From the NCBI GenBank assembly GCA_937883755.1, contig CAKZYA010000002.1, positions 186,001 to 250,000 of the forward strand: 64,000 bases of DNA, written 5' to 3'. The stretch comes from an uncultured Flammeovirgaceae bacterium (GTDB lineage Bacteria > Bacteroidota > Bacteroidia > Cytophagales > Cyclobacteriaceae). Numbering within the stretch: position 1 is the first letter of the stretch; every line of letters begins with the position of its first letter. Both the position numbers and the translations under genes were made by a program. The notes under the pieces were generated by a model. That model did not search any database and was not told the DNA's origin. It was given only the letters and a program-made list of their open reading frames with translations. This document shows positions 50,238 to 58,229 of the stretch, one piece after another.

Positions 50238-51674
50238 ATGAATACACAACAAACCACCGATACCTTTCAGCTAGTCACTCGTTCAGAGCGGTTATTAGCC
50301 GATACGGTTACCCCCGTGAGCATTTATCTGAAAATTCGCGACCGTTACGAGAACCCCATTTTGCTAGAAAGCTCTGACTATCACAGTAGTGACAATAGCT
50401 TTTCGTACATCTGCTGCCAGCCCATCGCTTCTTTTTCAGTAAGTCAGCAGAAAGTGACTCAGGTATTGCCAGATGGTAATAAGGAGGAGCTCGTTGTAGA
50501 AAACCCTCAGGAAATCATCGGAATGCTCACCGAATTTGCTGGTCGCTTTCAGAGCGAAGAACACGACTACCGATTTACCACCAATGGTTTGTTCGGCTAC
50601 ATGGCCTACGATGCCGTGCAATATTTTGAGGATATTGATCTATCTTCAGACGAAAAAAGTCAGTACAACATCCCTGAAATTCACTACGCTGTATATCGTT
50701 ATGTGATTGCCGTAGATCACTTTCGTAACGAACTATATGCTTTTGAACATCAGCATGCTGAGCATAGTGAAGAAGATGGTCTAAGCAATTTGCTATCACT
50801 CATCAATAATAAAAATATTCCTAGCTATCACTTTAAGCGTAACGAAGCCGAAAGTAGCAATTATACAGACAAAGAATTTCTGGATATTATTAGCAAGGGG
50901 CGAGAGCATTGCTTCCGGGGCGATGTTTTTCAAATAGTACTTTCACGCCGCTTTCAGACTTCTTTCAAGGGCGACGAATTTAACGTTTACCGAACTTTGC
51001 GTTCTATCAATCCGTCGCCCTACTTATTTTACTTTGACTACGGTAATTACAAACTGTTTGGCTCTTCACCCGAAGCCCAAATTGTGATTAAGGATGATAC
51101 CGCTAGCATCTACCCTATTGCGGGCACCTTCCGCCGAACCGGCAACGATGAAGCCGATGCCGAACTCGCTCGCAAGCTGATGGATGACCCGAAGGAAAAC
51201 TCGGAACACGTAATGCTGGTGGATTTAGCTCGTAACGATCTGAGCCGCAACGGCGATGATGTAACTGTAGAGACCTTCAAAGAAATTCAGTACTTCTCCC
51301 ACGTTATCCACCTAGTTTCTAAAGTAACTGGGACGCTTTCTGGAGAAACCTCTCCTATTCAAGTGGTAGCCGACACTTTTCCAGCTGGCACGCTTTCAGG
51401 AGCCCCGAAGCATATGGCGATGCAACTGATTCATCGGTACGAAAGTACTCAACGCGGTTACTACGGTGGTGCACTCGGTTTTCTAGGATTCAACGGCGAT
51501 TTCAACCATGCGATTATGATCCGTTCTTTCCTAAGTCAAGACAATACGCTATACTACCAGGCCGGAGCCGGAATTGTCGCTAAATCGGAAGTTGAGAAAG
51601 AACTGCAAGAGGTAAATAATAAGTTAGCAGCTCTTCGGAAAGCGTTAGAATTAGCTGAAACAATTACAAATTGA
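50238..51674 (+). CDS. trpE: Anthranilate synthase component I
   Basis: 478 residues. The LLES motif (42-45), which binds feedback Trp in TrpE, is present at NPILLESSD, so allosteric inhibition is likely. Chorismate-binding domain: GREHCFRGDVFQIVLSRRFQ, SPSPYLFYFDYGN-type strand, GTFRRTGNDEAD, VDLARNDLSRNG, TFPAGTLSGAPKHMAMQLI and YYQAGAGIVAKSE. It makes anthranilate from chorismate with ammonia supplied by TrpG. The last residues (TITN and stop) are encoded inside a dispersed AT-rich repeat, so the C-terminus has been reshaped by it. Confidence 0.96.
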   Translation: MNTQQTTDTFQLVTRSERLLADTVTPVSIYLKIRDRYENPILLESSDYHSSDNSFSYICCQPIASFSVSQQKVTQVLPDGNKEELVVENPQEIIGMLTEFAGRFQSEEHDYRFTTNGLFGYMAYDAVQYFEDIDLSSDEKSQYNIPEIHYAVYRYVIAVDHFRNELYAFEHQHAEHSEEDGLSNLLSLINNKNIPSYHFKRNEAESSNYTDKEFLDIISKGREHCFRGDVFQIVLSRRFQTSFKGDEFNVYRTLRSINPSPYLFYFDYGNYKLFGSSPEAQIVIKDDTASIYPIAGTFRRTGNDEADAELARKLMDDPKENSEHVMLVDLARNDLSRNGDDVTVETFKEIQYFSHVIHLVSKVTGTLSGETSPIQVVADTFPAGTLSGAPKHMAMQLIHRYESTQRGYYGGALGFLGFNGDFNHAIMIRSFLSQDNTLYYQAGAGIVAKSEVEKELQEVNNKLAALRKALELAETITN

Positions 51675-51693
51675 AAATCGAAGATTACAAATT
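51662..51693. repeat. Dispersed AT-rich repeat, copy 2, across the trpE stop
   Basis: AATTACAAATTGAAAAT (51662-51678) and GAAGATTACAAATT (51680-51693), the same two words in the same order as at 31392-31439. It contains the last codons and TGA of trpE and ends 6 bp before the four-helix-bundle gene. The other side of that gene (52080-52107) has AT-rich text TTTGCAATTTTTCAATCTGC, which may be an inverted relative. Confidence 0.6.
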
Positions 51694-51699
51694 TACGGA

Positions 51700-52047
51700 A
51701 TGGCAAAGAAGATTGAGCAGTTTGAGGACTTACCTATTTGGCAGCAAGCAGTCAATATTGCTTCTGAAGTATATTTACTAAGTAAACGAGACGAATGGAA
51801 GTATTCATTTGGTATCAAAGATCAGATACAACGATCAGCATTATCTATCTCTAGTAATATTGCTGAAGGTTTTGAATATGACAATACTAAAGATTTCATC
51901 CGTTTTCTTCGCTACGCTAAAGGTTCAGCCGGAGAATTACGCAGTCAATTGTACATTCTTCATCACTCAGAGATAGTCCAACAAGCTGAATACGAAGCTC
52001 TGCGAGCTCAACTCTTGGAAATGTCCGTCAACTATCTGGCTTCATAA
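51700..52047 (+). CDS. Four-helix bundle protein (S23/23S-rRNA IVS family)
   Basis: 115 residues. Family hallmarks: FEDLPIWQQAVNIASEVYLL, the buried RSALSISSNIAEGFEYDNTK motif, then FLRYAKGSAGELRSQLYILH. The first members were found inside intervening sequences of 23S rRNA genes, but many are free-standing chromosomal genes; no rRNA is near. It sits between trpE and trpG with AT-rich repeat sequence on both sides, so it looks like an inserted module. Function unknown; the fold forms pentamers in known structures. Confidence 0.92.
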   Translation: MAKKIEQFEDLPIWQQAVNIASEVYLLSKRDEWKYSFGIKDQIQRSALSISSNIAEGFEYDNTKDFIRFLRYAKGSAGELRSQLYILHHSEIVQQAEYEALRAQLLEMSVNYLAS

Positions 52048-52110
52048 AGTATCTTAAATCGCGAACCTAATAATATTTAATTTGCAATTTTTCAATCTGC
52101 AATTAACATC

Positions 52111-52683
52111 ATGAAAATACTAGTCTTAGACAACTACGATTCATTTACCTATAACTTGGTTCACATTCTACGAGAGTTAAGAGTGGGTGAACAGATGGAT
52201 ATTATTCGCAATGATAAAATTACATTAGAAAGGGTCAATCAATACGATAAGATTTTGCTCTCACCGGGGCCGGGCATTCCTGAAGAAGCTGGCATTATGA
52301 TGGAGGTAATTAAAACCTATGCTCCCAGTAAAAGTATCTTAGGCATCTGCCTGGGGCACCAGGGAATAGCCGAAGCCTTCGGAGCCGAACTGTACAATAT
52401 GCCACTAGTGCTACACGGTTACGGCGACAAGGTTTTTATTGAAGATGACAAAGAGTACCTGTTTAAAGATATTCCTAAGTCATTTAATGTATGCCGCTAC
52501 CACAGTTGGGCCGTTGTGGCTGATTCTGTGAATGGAAATTTAGTGGTAACCGCTCGCGATATTAAGGGGGAAATCATGGGACTTCGCCATCAGCAATACG
52601 ACGTGAAAGGTTTACAGTTTCACCCGGAATCGATCCTAACTGAACACGGGAAAGAAATGATTAAAAACTGGTTAACGCATTGA
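52111..52683 (+). CDS. trpG: Anthranilate synthase component II (glutamine amidotransferase)
   Basis: 190 residues, class I amidotransferase of the TrpG/PabA type. ILVLDNYDSFTYNLVHIL opening; nucleophile C80 in LGICLGHQGIAEAFG; catalytic His and Glu in LQFHPESILT. It hydrolyses glutamine and hands ammonia to TrpE. In some bacteria the same subunit also serves PabB for folate; no pabB is visible here. It is separated from trpE by the four-helix-bundle gene and a 63-bp AT-rich gap. Confidence 0.95.
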   Translation: MKILVLDNYDSFTYNLVHILRELRVGEQMDIIRNDKITLERVNQYDKILLSPGPGIPEEAGIMMEVIKTYAPSKSILGICLGHQGIAEAFGAELYNMPLVLHGYGDKVFIEDDKEYLFKDIPKSFNVCRYHSWAVVADSVNGNLVVTARDIKGEIMGLRHQQYDVKGLQFHPESILTEHGKEMIKNWLTH

Positions 52684-52708
52684 TAAGCAACATCCAAATT
52701 ACCAATCT

Positions 52709-53026
52709 ATGATCGCATCCAATCCTGATATTCCTTATTATGCAGTTATCTTCACCTCTGTAAAGAGCTCTCATTCAGAAGGCTATTCCGAAATGGCAGA
52801 AGCTATGCACAAACTAGCTGCTCAACAATCGGGTTTTTTAGGAGTAGAATCAGCTCGGGAAGAAGTAGGAATCACGGTATCGTACTGGAAAGATTTAGAG
52901 TCTATTAAACAGTGGAAGCTGAATAGCCAACACTTATTAGCTCAAAAAAAGGGGAGAGAACAGTGGTATTCACAATACAAAACTCGTATCTGCCGAGTGG
53001 AGCGGGAGTATTCATTTGAACAATAA
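52709..53026 (+). CDS. ABM-fold (antibiotic biosynthesis monooxygenase-like) protein
   Basis: 105 residues. YYAVIFTSVKSSHSEGYSEM, FLGVESAREEVGITVSYWKD and LESIKQWKLNSQHLLAQKKG are the alpha-beta barrel pattern of small dimeric ABM proteins, including the W-K-D and H-x-x-A elements. Many such proteins are not monooxygenases. It lies 25 bp after trpG and 27 bp before trpD in the same direction, so it is part of the operon. No link to Trp synthesis is known to me; it could protect or modify a pathway intermediate. Confidence 0.85.
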   Translation: MIASNPDIPYYAVIFTSVKSSHSEGYSEMAEAMHKLAAQQSGFLGVESAREEVGITVSYWKDLESIKQWKLNSQHLLAQKKGREQWYSQYKTRICRVEREYSFEQ

Positions 53027-53053
53027 CTTACCTACACATAGTACAAATATCCT

Positions 53054-54070
53054 ATGAAGAACATACTAAACACTTTAGTCGAGTATAAATCTTTAGATAA
53101 ACAAGCAGCTAAGGAAATCCTAGTCCGCTTGGCTCAGGGTGAGTTTAACCAAAGTCAGATGGCGGCCTTTCTCACGGTATTTCTGATGCGGAGCATCACT
53201 GTGGAAGAACTAGAAGGCTTCCAAGAAGCGATGCTAGAACTTTGCGTTCCCTTAAATATTGCTGAGTATGATGCCATTGACTTGTGTGGTACGGGTGGCG
53301 ACGGAAAAAACACCTTTAATATTTCTACGACGGCCTCTTTTGTAGTGGCGGGAGCTGGACAAAACGTAGCCAAGCACGGGAATAACGGAGTATCATCGGT
53401 TTGTGGATCGTCCAACTTACTAGCCCACTTTGGCTACGAGTTTACCAACGATGCTAATAAACTAAAACAGAGCTTAGATCAGGCCGGAATTTGTTTTTTA
53501 CATGCCCCGCTCTTTCATCCTGCCATGAAAAACGTGGCTCCGGTGCGCCGTGAGTTAGGAATGAAGACCTTCTTCAATATGCTGGGACCAATGGTAAACC
53601 CTTCTTTTCCGAAGAAACAATTGGTAGGAGTATTTAACTTGGAATTGGCGCGACTGTATGCTTACTTATTTCAGAAAAGCGATAAGCAATTTGTCATTCT
53701 GCACTCACTAGATGGTTACGATGAGATTTCGCTCACCGGCTCCTTCCGTATGATTACCAACGATGGGGAGTATCTGCTACGCCCCGAAGATTTAGGGTTT
53801 CAAACTCATCGCCCAGAAGATTTGTATGGTGGGGAGACAGTGAAGGAATCCGCTAAGATATTTCTAGATATTCTGAATGGAAAAGGAACACTAGCCCAAC
53901 AAGAAGCAGTCGTAGCCAACGCAGGCATGGCAATTCATTGTGGTAACTCATCACTCACACTAGAAGAAAGCATCCAGCGTGCCCAAATCTCACTAGAATC
54001 AGGAAAAGCCTTACAAACTTTTCAACAGTTAGTGGGTAAGCCCAGCGTAGATACGCCCGCCTCAGCCTAA
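53054..54070 (+). CDS. trpD: Anthranilate phosphoribosyltransferase
   Basis: 338 residues. DLCGTGGDGKNTFNISTTAS binds the pyrophosphate of PRPP; VAKHGNNGVSSVCGSSNLLA is the second conserved loop; FLHAPLFHPAMKNVAPVRRE contributes to the anthranilate site and GPMVNP follows. It transfers the phosphoribosyl group to anthranilate, second step of the Trp branch. Stop TAA at 54068-54070 shares a base with the start of aat (TAATG). Confidence 0.96.
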   Translation: MKNILNTLVEYKSLDKQAAKEILVRLAQGEFNQSQMAAFLTVFLMRSITVEELEGFQEAMLELCVPLNIAEYDAIDLCGTGGDGKNTFNISTTASFVVAGAGQNVAKHGNNGVSSVCGSSNLLAHFGYEFTNDANKLKQSLDQAGICFLHAPLFHPAMKNVAPVRRELGMKTFFNMLGPMVNPSFPKKQLVGVFNLELARLYAYLFQKSDKQFVILHSLDGYDEISLTGSFRMITNDGEYLLRPEDLGFQTHRPEDLYGGETVKESAKIFLDILNGKGTLAQQEAVVANAGMAIHCGNSSLTLEESIQRAQISLESGKALQTFQQLVGKPSVDTPASA

Positions 54071-54735
54071 TGCTTTATTGGCTTACCGATGAATTAATAT
54101 TTCCCCCGGTAGAGCTTGCCGAAGATTGGGGAGGATTGGCTTTGGGAGGAGATCTTTCTCCCAAACGTTTACTTTTGGCCTATCACTCCGGTATTTTTCC
54201 TTGGTACGAAGAAGGGCAACCCATCATCTGGCATGCACCTGATCCACGCTTCGTTCTTTTCCCTGATAAATTGCGCATTCCCCGCAGCCTACGTCCGGTG
54301 CTTAATCAGCAGAAGTTTACAATCACCTATAATACTGCTTTCCGAAAAGTTATTCGGCAGTGTCAGCAGGTAAAGCGCCCCGACCAACCTGGCACTTGGA
54401 TTACCGAAGAAATGTTGGACGCTTACTGCCAATTGCATCAGCTAGGCTATGCTCACTCCGTAGAAGCCTGGCAGCAGAATGAATTAGTAGGCGGTCTATA
54501 CGGTATTTCACTGGGAAAAATATTTTTTGGCGAGTCTATGTTTTCTTTAGTAAGCAATGCTTCTAAGGTGGTATTTGCTACGCACGTTTTGGATTTAAAA
54601 CGACAGGGCTTTTTACTGATTGATTGTCAAGTGCATACTGATCACCTCCAACGCTTCGGGGCTGAAGAGATTTCCCGCCAGCATTATATGAAAATCCTCC
54701 GTACTGCACTTAACTCTGATACAACTCGCAGCTGA
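54070..54735 (+). CDS. aat: Leucyl/phenylalanyl-tRNA-protein transferase
   Basis: 221 residues, normal length. GGLALGGDLSPKRLLLAYHS, GIFPWYEEGQPIIWHAPDPR, FVLFPDKLRIPRSLRP and GGLYGISLGKIFFGESMFS are the family's conserved stretches, followed by LIDCQVHTDHLQRFGAEEIS. It adds Leu or Phe from tRNA to proteins with N-terminal Arg or Lys, marking them for ClpAP by the N-end rule. A one-base overlap with trpD couples its translation to the trp operon, so its output may respond to tryptophan starvation; that is inference. Confidence 0.95.
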   Translation: MLYWLTDELIFPPVELAEDWGGLALGGDLSPKRLLLAYHSGIFPWYEEGQPIIWHAPDPRFVLFPDKLRIPRSLRPVLNQQKFTITYNTAFRKVIRQCQQVKRPDQPGTWITEEMLDAYCQLHQLGYAHSVEAWQQNELVGGLYGISLGKIFFGESMFSLVSNASKVVFATHVLDLKRQGFLLIDCQVHTDHLQRFGAEEISRQHYMKILRTALNSDTTRS

Positions 54736-54945
54736 GTTAAGCTCACCAAAAACCCTTCAAATATGCACTTTATCGGTATGTTTCCTCTCAAACTTACCTC
54801 GAGTAAAGATTACTCTCAGTCCTATTGTAGCTAATTTGAAGGCAAATATTACTTGCGACAGCTTTTGCCTAAAACCCACCGCAAATACCAATACTTACTT
54901 CGTAGATTTATTCCTCTTATTATATAGTGACAGTTTAACTCCTAC

Positions 54946-57180
54946 ATGCATTTATTTTCTAAGGCAGATATATTTGCTTCGTCTTCGCCAGAAGTATTGG
55001 ACAGCCTACCTTTACCCACACTACTGGTAGATCCCTCCGGCAGAATTGAGTACGCTAACGCTCTCATTTGCAAGTTGCTTGACGAAGAGGCAGGGCACCT
55101 AGTGGGTCGTTCTTTTTTACAAGGCCCGTGGTTATTGATATACCCAGATAATACTGCAATAGAGTCAGCTCAAGAATTACTTGATGACCTACCCCAAACC
55201 CGAGAAACTATCCAGGGAAAAAAAATCGGACTCATTTTTAAAACGGGAACTCTGTGGTTAGCTCTTTATGCCCAACCTCAGTTCTCAGAAGCTGATGAAT
55301 ATCTGGGAGTGATAATCACCCTGATGGATGTCACTGCAAGCACTGAAAAAGAATTAAAATTCTCTCACCAATCAGAGCGATTACGGTCGGTGCCCGAGCA
55401 CCAAACCAATTACATCATCCGCACTGACTTAGATGGGAATTTTCTGTACCTCAACCAAGCTGCCTTAGCCCAGTTTGACCAGGGTGAAGAAGAAGATGTA
55501 TTCCGCTCGTTAAATTATCTCACTGACCCAATTTACGCGATCCGGTGCATTAAAGCAGCAGCCTATTGCATAGAGCACCCAGGAAGCCATCGGCATATTG
55601 AAATTCGGTGCTATAACAAAGATCGTGAATATTTTTGGACGGCTTGGGAGCTAGTAGGAGTTACTAATGAGGCTGGCGAAGTAATTGAAATACAGGCAGT
55701 AGGCCACGATATTTCTAAAAAGAAACGAATGGCCGACCTACTCGGAGAAACCAGTCAGATGGCACGAATTGGCGGTTGGGAAATTAGTAACTTCTCTCAA
55801 AAAGTGAGTTGGACACCGGAAACTTACCGCATTCATGACCTTCCTGAAGGTACTCCAATTTCACTACGAAAAGCTATCGAGTTTTTTAACCCGGAGTATC
55901 AGCCAGTACTACGCAAAGCCTATCGTAAGCTTATCACTAAAGGGGAGTCGTTTGACCTTCGGTTAAAGATGCTCACCGCTCTGAAACGAGAGGTATGGGT
56001 GCGCGTGATTGGTCAACAAGAAAGTGTACACGGTAATTTTGTGCGAGCCTACGGGGTGATGCAAGATATTACCGAGATTCAGCACTCCAAAGAAAAGATC
56101 AAACATCGGGAGTGGTTATTTCAATCAGTATTCAATAGCACTGCCGATGCCCTATTTATCATCGACGAATCCTACAAAATTATTGACTGCAACCAAAATG
56201 CGTTACGCATGATTGAGGTCGAGGATAAAGATGCAGTACTAGGAGCCGATGCTACCAGTTTTCAGAAGGAACCCTATCAGGAAGATACGATAGCTACCAT
56301 TCGGAAAACAATTGATGAAGCTGGCGTTTGGACTGACGAGCTTGAGTTTGTATCTACCCAAGCTAAACTTTTCTGGGGAAGTTTAGCTATCACTACTTTT
56401 CCTAAGATGGGTTACGGGGTAGTACGAGTTACTGATATTACTGATAAGAAAAAAGCCGAGTCACTACTACTAGAAAGCAATGAAAACCTAATCAAAGCTA
56501 ATAAAGAATTAGACCGCTTCGTATACAGTGTTTCACATGATATTCGGGCACCTCTTACCTCAATACTAGGGCTTATCAGTCTGACTGAAATGGAAAGTAT
56601 GAGTGATCAGGTTCGGGATTACCTAAAACATATGGAGAAAAGTGCTCATCGTCTTGACGATTTCATTAAAGACCTTACTTACTTTTCTCGCAACGCTCGC
56701 TTAAAAGTAACTTCAGAGCCTATTGAGTTTGAGAAGCTTATCACTGAGTTATTTGAACAATATCAGTTTATGGATTATCAAGCTCCTGTAAAGACCTATT
56801 TAGATATTAGCCAGAGCTGTACATTCCATTCAGATAAAAGTCGTTTACAGATTGTGTTAGGTAACATCATTTCTAATGCCATGAAATACCACCTGGGTCG
56901 GGAAGACACTGAGTCTTACGTGAAGGTCAAAATAGAAATTGATGAAAAGGAAGCCGTTGTCCTTATTGAAGATAATGGGACAGGCATTGCCAATGAACAC
57001 CAAGATAAAATTTTCGATATGTTTTACCGGGCCGACGACCATAAACCAGGATCAGGACTCGGATTGTACATTGTTAAAGAAACCGTAGATAAATTACAAG
57101 GTTCAGTGAAGCTTCATTCTGAGCAAGATCGAGGGACTACGTTTACTCTGCATCTACCTCAACTCACTCCTGATTCTTAG
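54946..57180 (+). CDS. Multi-PAS sensor histidine kinase
   Basis: 744 residues, no membrane helices, so cytoplasmic. Four PAS-type domains at about 17-135, 145-260, 270-380 and 385-505 (LPTLLVDPSGRIEYANALIC; YIIRTDLDGNFLYLNQAALA; IGGWEISNFSQ; ALFIIDESYKIIDCNQNALR). HisKA with H531 in DRFVYSVSHDIRAPLTSILG, then HATPase_c with ISNAMKYH, EDNGTGI and GSGLGLYIVKE. No receiver domain is attached and no response regulator lies next to it. 210 bp after aat, probably outside the trp operon. Last 4 bp overlap the convergent CtlX-like gene. Confidence 0.92.
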   Translation: MHLFSKADIFASSSPEVLDSLPLPTLLVDPSGRIEYANALICKLLDEEAGHLVGRSFLQGPWLLIYPDNTAIESAQELLDDLPQTRETIQGKKIGLIFKTGTLWLALYAQPQFSEADEYLGVIITLMDVTASTEKELKFSHQSERLRSVPEHQTNYIIRTDLDGNFLYLNQAALAQFDQGEEEDVFRSLNYLTDPIYAIRCIKAAAYCIEHPGSHRHIEIRCYNKDREYFWTAWELVGVTNEAGEVIEIQAVGHDISKKKRMADLLGETSQMARIGGWEISNFSQKVSWTPETYRIHDLPEGTPISLRKAIEFFNPEYQPVLRKAYRKLITKGESFDLRLKMLTALKREVWVRVIGQQESVHGNFVRAYGVMQDITEIQHSKEKIKHREWLFQSVFNSTADALFIIDESYKIIDCNQNALRMIEVEDKDAVLGADATSFQKEPYQEDTIATIRKTIDEAGVWTDELEFVSTQAKLFWGSLAITTFPKMGYGVVRVTDITDKKKAESLLLESNENLIKANKELDRFVYSVSHDIRAPLTSILGLISLTEMESMSDQVRDYLKHMEKSAHRLDDFIKDLTYFSRNARLKVTSEPIEFEKLITELFEQYQFMDYQAPVKTYLDISQSCTFHSDKSRLQIVLGNIISNAMKYHLGREDTESYVKVKIEIDEKEAVVLIEDNGTGIANEHQDKIFDMFYRADDHKPGSGLGLYIVKETVDKLQGSVKLHSEQDRGTTFTLHLPQLTPDS

Positions 57181-58124
57181 TTTTTTGGTAGAAATACTTC
57201 AGCCATCATACAGCGGGCACTCCCCCCACCACAGGCTTCAATGGTGTTAAGCGGACTATACACAATGTCAGTATATTGCCTGATCTGCGTAATTTGCTCA
57301 TTATTCAGCGAATAATACGCCTGTTCAGACATTACCAATAACTTTTCGCCTTGCTGATTTTTTACTTGTAGCATATTTCCCGCAAAATGATTGCATTGCT
57401 CTTCAGTAATTAGAATTACTTCTTTACCAGTCTGCTCAATAATTTTTAGGATGTCTTGTTGCTCCCAGGTATTTTTTAATGCATCGGCACAAAATATTGC
57501 AAACTCTTCCCCAATACTCATCATCACATTGGTATGATAGATTTCGGCAAATCCTTCATTAATCATCTGCGAGGCAATAAACACAATGGGGCGATAGCCA
57601 AACTCCTGACAAAACTCCGATAGTAAGTGCAGATGCGTTCGAGGAGAGACACAGGCATAAGCAATCCGGTTTTCCCGGTCAAGCACCATACTCCCGGTTC
57701 CTTCCAGAAATTTTTCTTCTGCCTCAAAGTAAGAGTAATCAATCTTTCGGCGAATAGTATATTTATGATCTTTGATCAAAGTGGATAGAATATCATCACG
57801 GCGCTCTTTCCGGCGGTTAGGTGCCCACATCGGATAAGTCACTACCGTACCATCTTGGTGAAAAGAAATCCAATTGTTGGGAAATATTGAATCGGGAGTT
57901 TCTTTTTCAGCGGTATCGGCTACGGTAATAACGTTAACTCCTCGATGTCTAAGTGTGTCTACTAGCTGATTAAACTCGGCTAGTGCCCGCTGCTGAATTT
58001 CTTCCGGGGGTACATCGCTCAATTCCCGCTGATAGTGATTATTAATGGCAGTTTCTACATTATACCCGAATTTTACCGGGCGAATCATCAATATTGTATC
58101 GGTAAGTTGTTGATTATCTTTCAA
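57177..58124 (-). CDS. ctlX: Amidinotransferase-fold hydrolase, CtlX-like (candidate citrulline hydrolase)
   Basis: 315 residues. It starts at TTG (58122-58124): TILMIRPVKFGYN is the conserved opening, an in-frame stop lies just upstream, and the first ATG would cut the opening. Active-site landmarks: FPNNWISFH (81-89), EGTGSMVLD (141-149), YHTNVMMSIG (H197) and ACGGGSARCMMAEVFL with nucleophile C305. Relatives are annotated as arginine-deiminase-related or citrulline utilisation hydrolases. It follows an arginine deiminase gene on the same strand by 105 bp, fitting an arginine-citrulline-ornithine route. The substrate is inferred. Confidence 0.82.
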   Translation of the reverse strand: MKDNQQLTDTILMIRPVKFGYNVETAINNHYQRELSDVPPEEIQQRALAEFNQLVDTLRHRGVNVITVADTAEKETPDSIFPNNWISFHQDGTVVTYPMWAPNRRKERRDDILSTLIKDHKYTIRRKIDYSYFEAEEKFLEGTGSMVLDRENRIAYACVSPRTHLHLLSEFCQEFGYRPIVFIASQMINEGFAEIYHTNVMMSIGEEFAIFCADALKNTWEQQDILKIIEQTGKEVILITEEQCNHFAGNMLQVKNQQGEKLLVMSEQAYYSLNNEQITQIRQYTDIVYSPLNTIEACGGGSARCMMAEVFLPKN

Positions 58125-58200
58125 TGACTAAATTGTTCAATTGTTAATTCGTTGCAGGCTATTGAGACTAAAAATTTCATATCTCGCATTTTTCCTTTAC

Positions 58201-58229
58201 GGACTCCAGTCTCCGGACTTCGGTTTCCG
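58201..58229. repeat. Degenerate relative of the CCGGTCT array
   Basis: Between the CtlX-like and deiminase genes, the stretch starting GGACTCCAGTCTCCGGACTT continues CGGTTTCCG. It has the same seven-base rhythm and composition as the perfect array at 38852-38895, with point changes. Confidence 0.45.

Noticed and set aside
49995-50252. Minus-strand ORF of 85 codons over the trp leader
   Set aside because: It runs antisense through the promoter, leader peptide and terminator, which explain the sequence; its product has no protein-like pattern.
51700-52047. Sign of a nearby 23S rRNA gene
   Set aside because: The S23/IVS-type protein has rRNA-associated relatives, but no rRNA sequence is present and most family members are free-standing.
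52709-53026. Antibiotic biosynthesis cluster
   Set aside because: Only one small ABM-fold gene is present, inside the trp operon; no synthase, carrier protein or resistance gene accompanies it.
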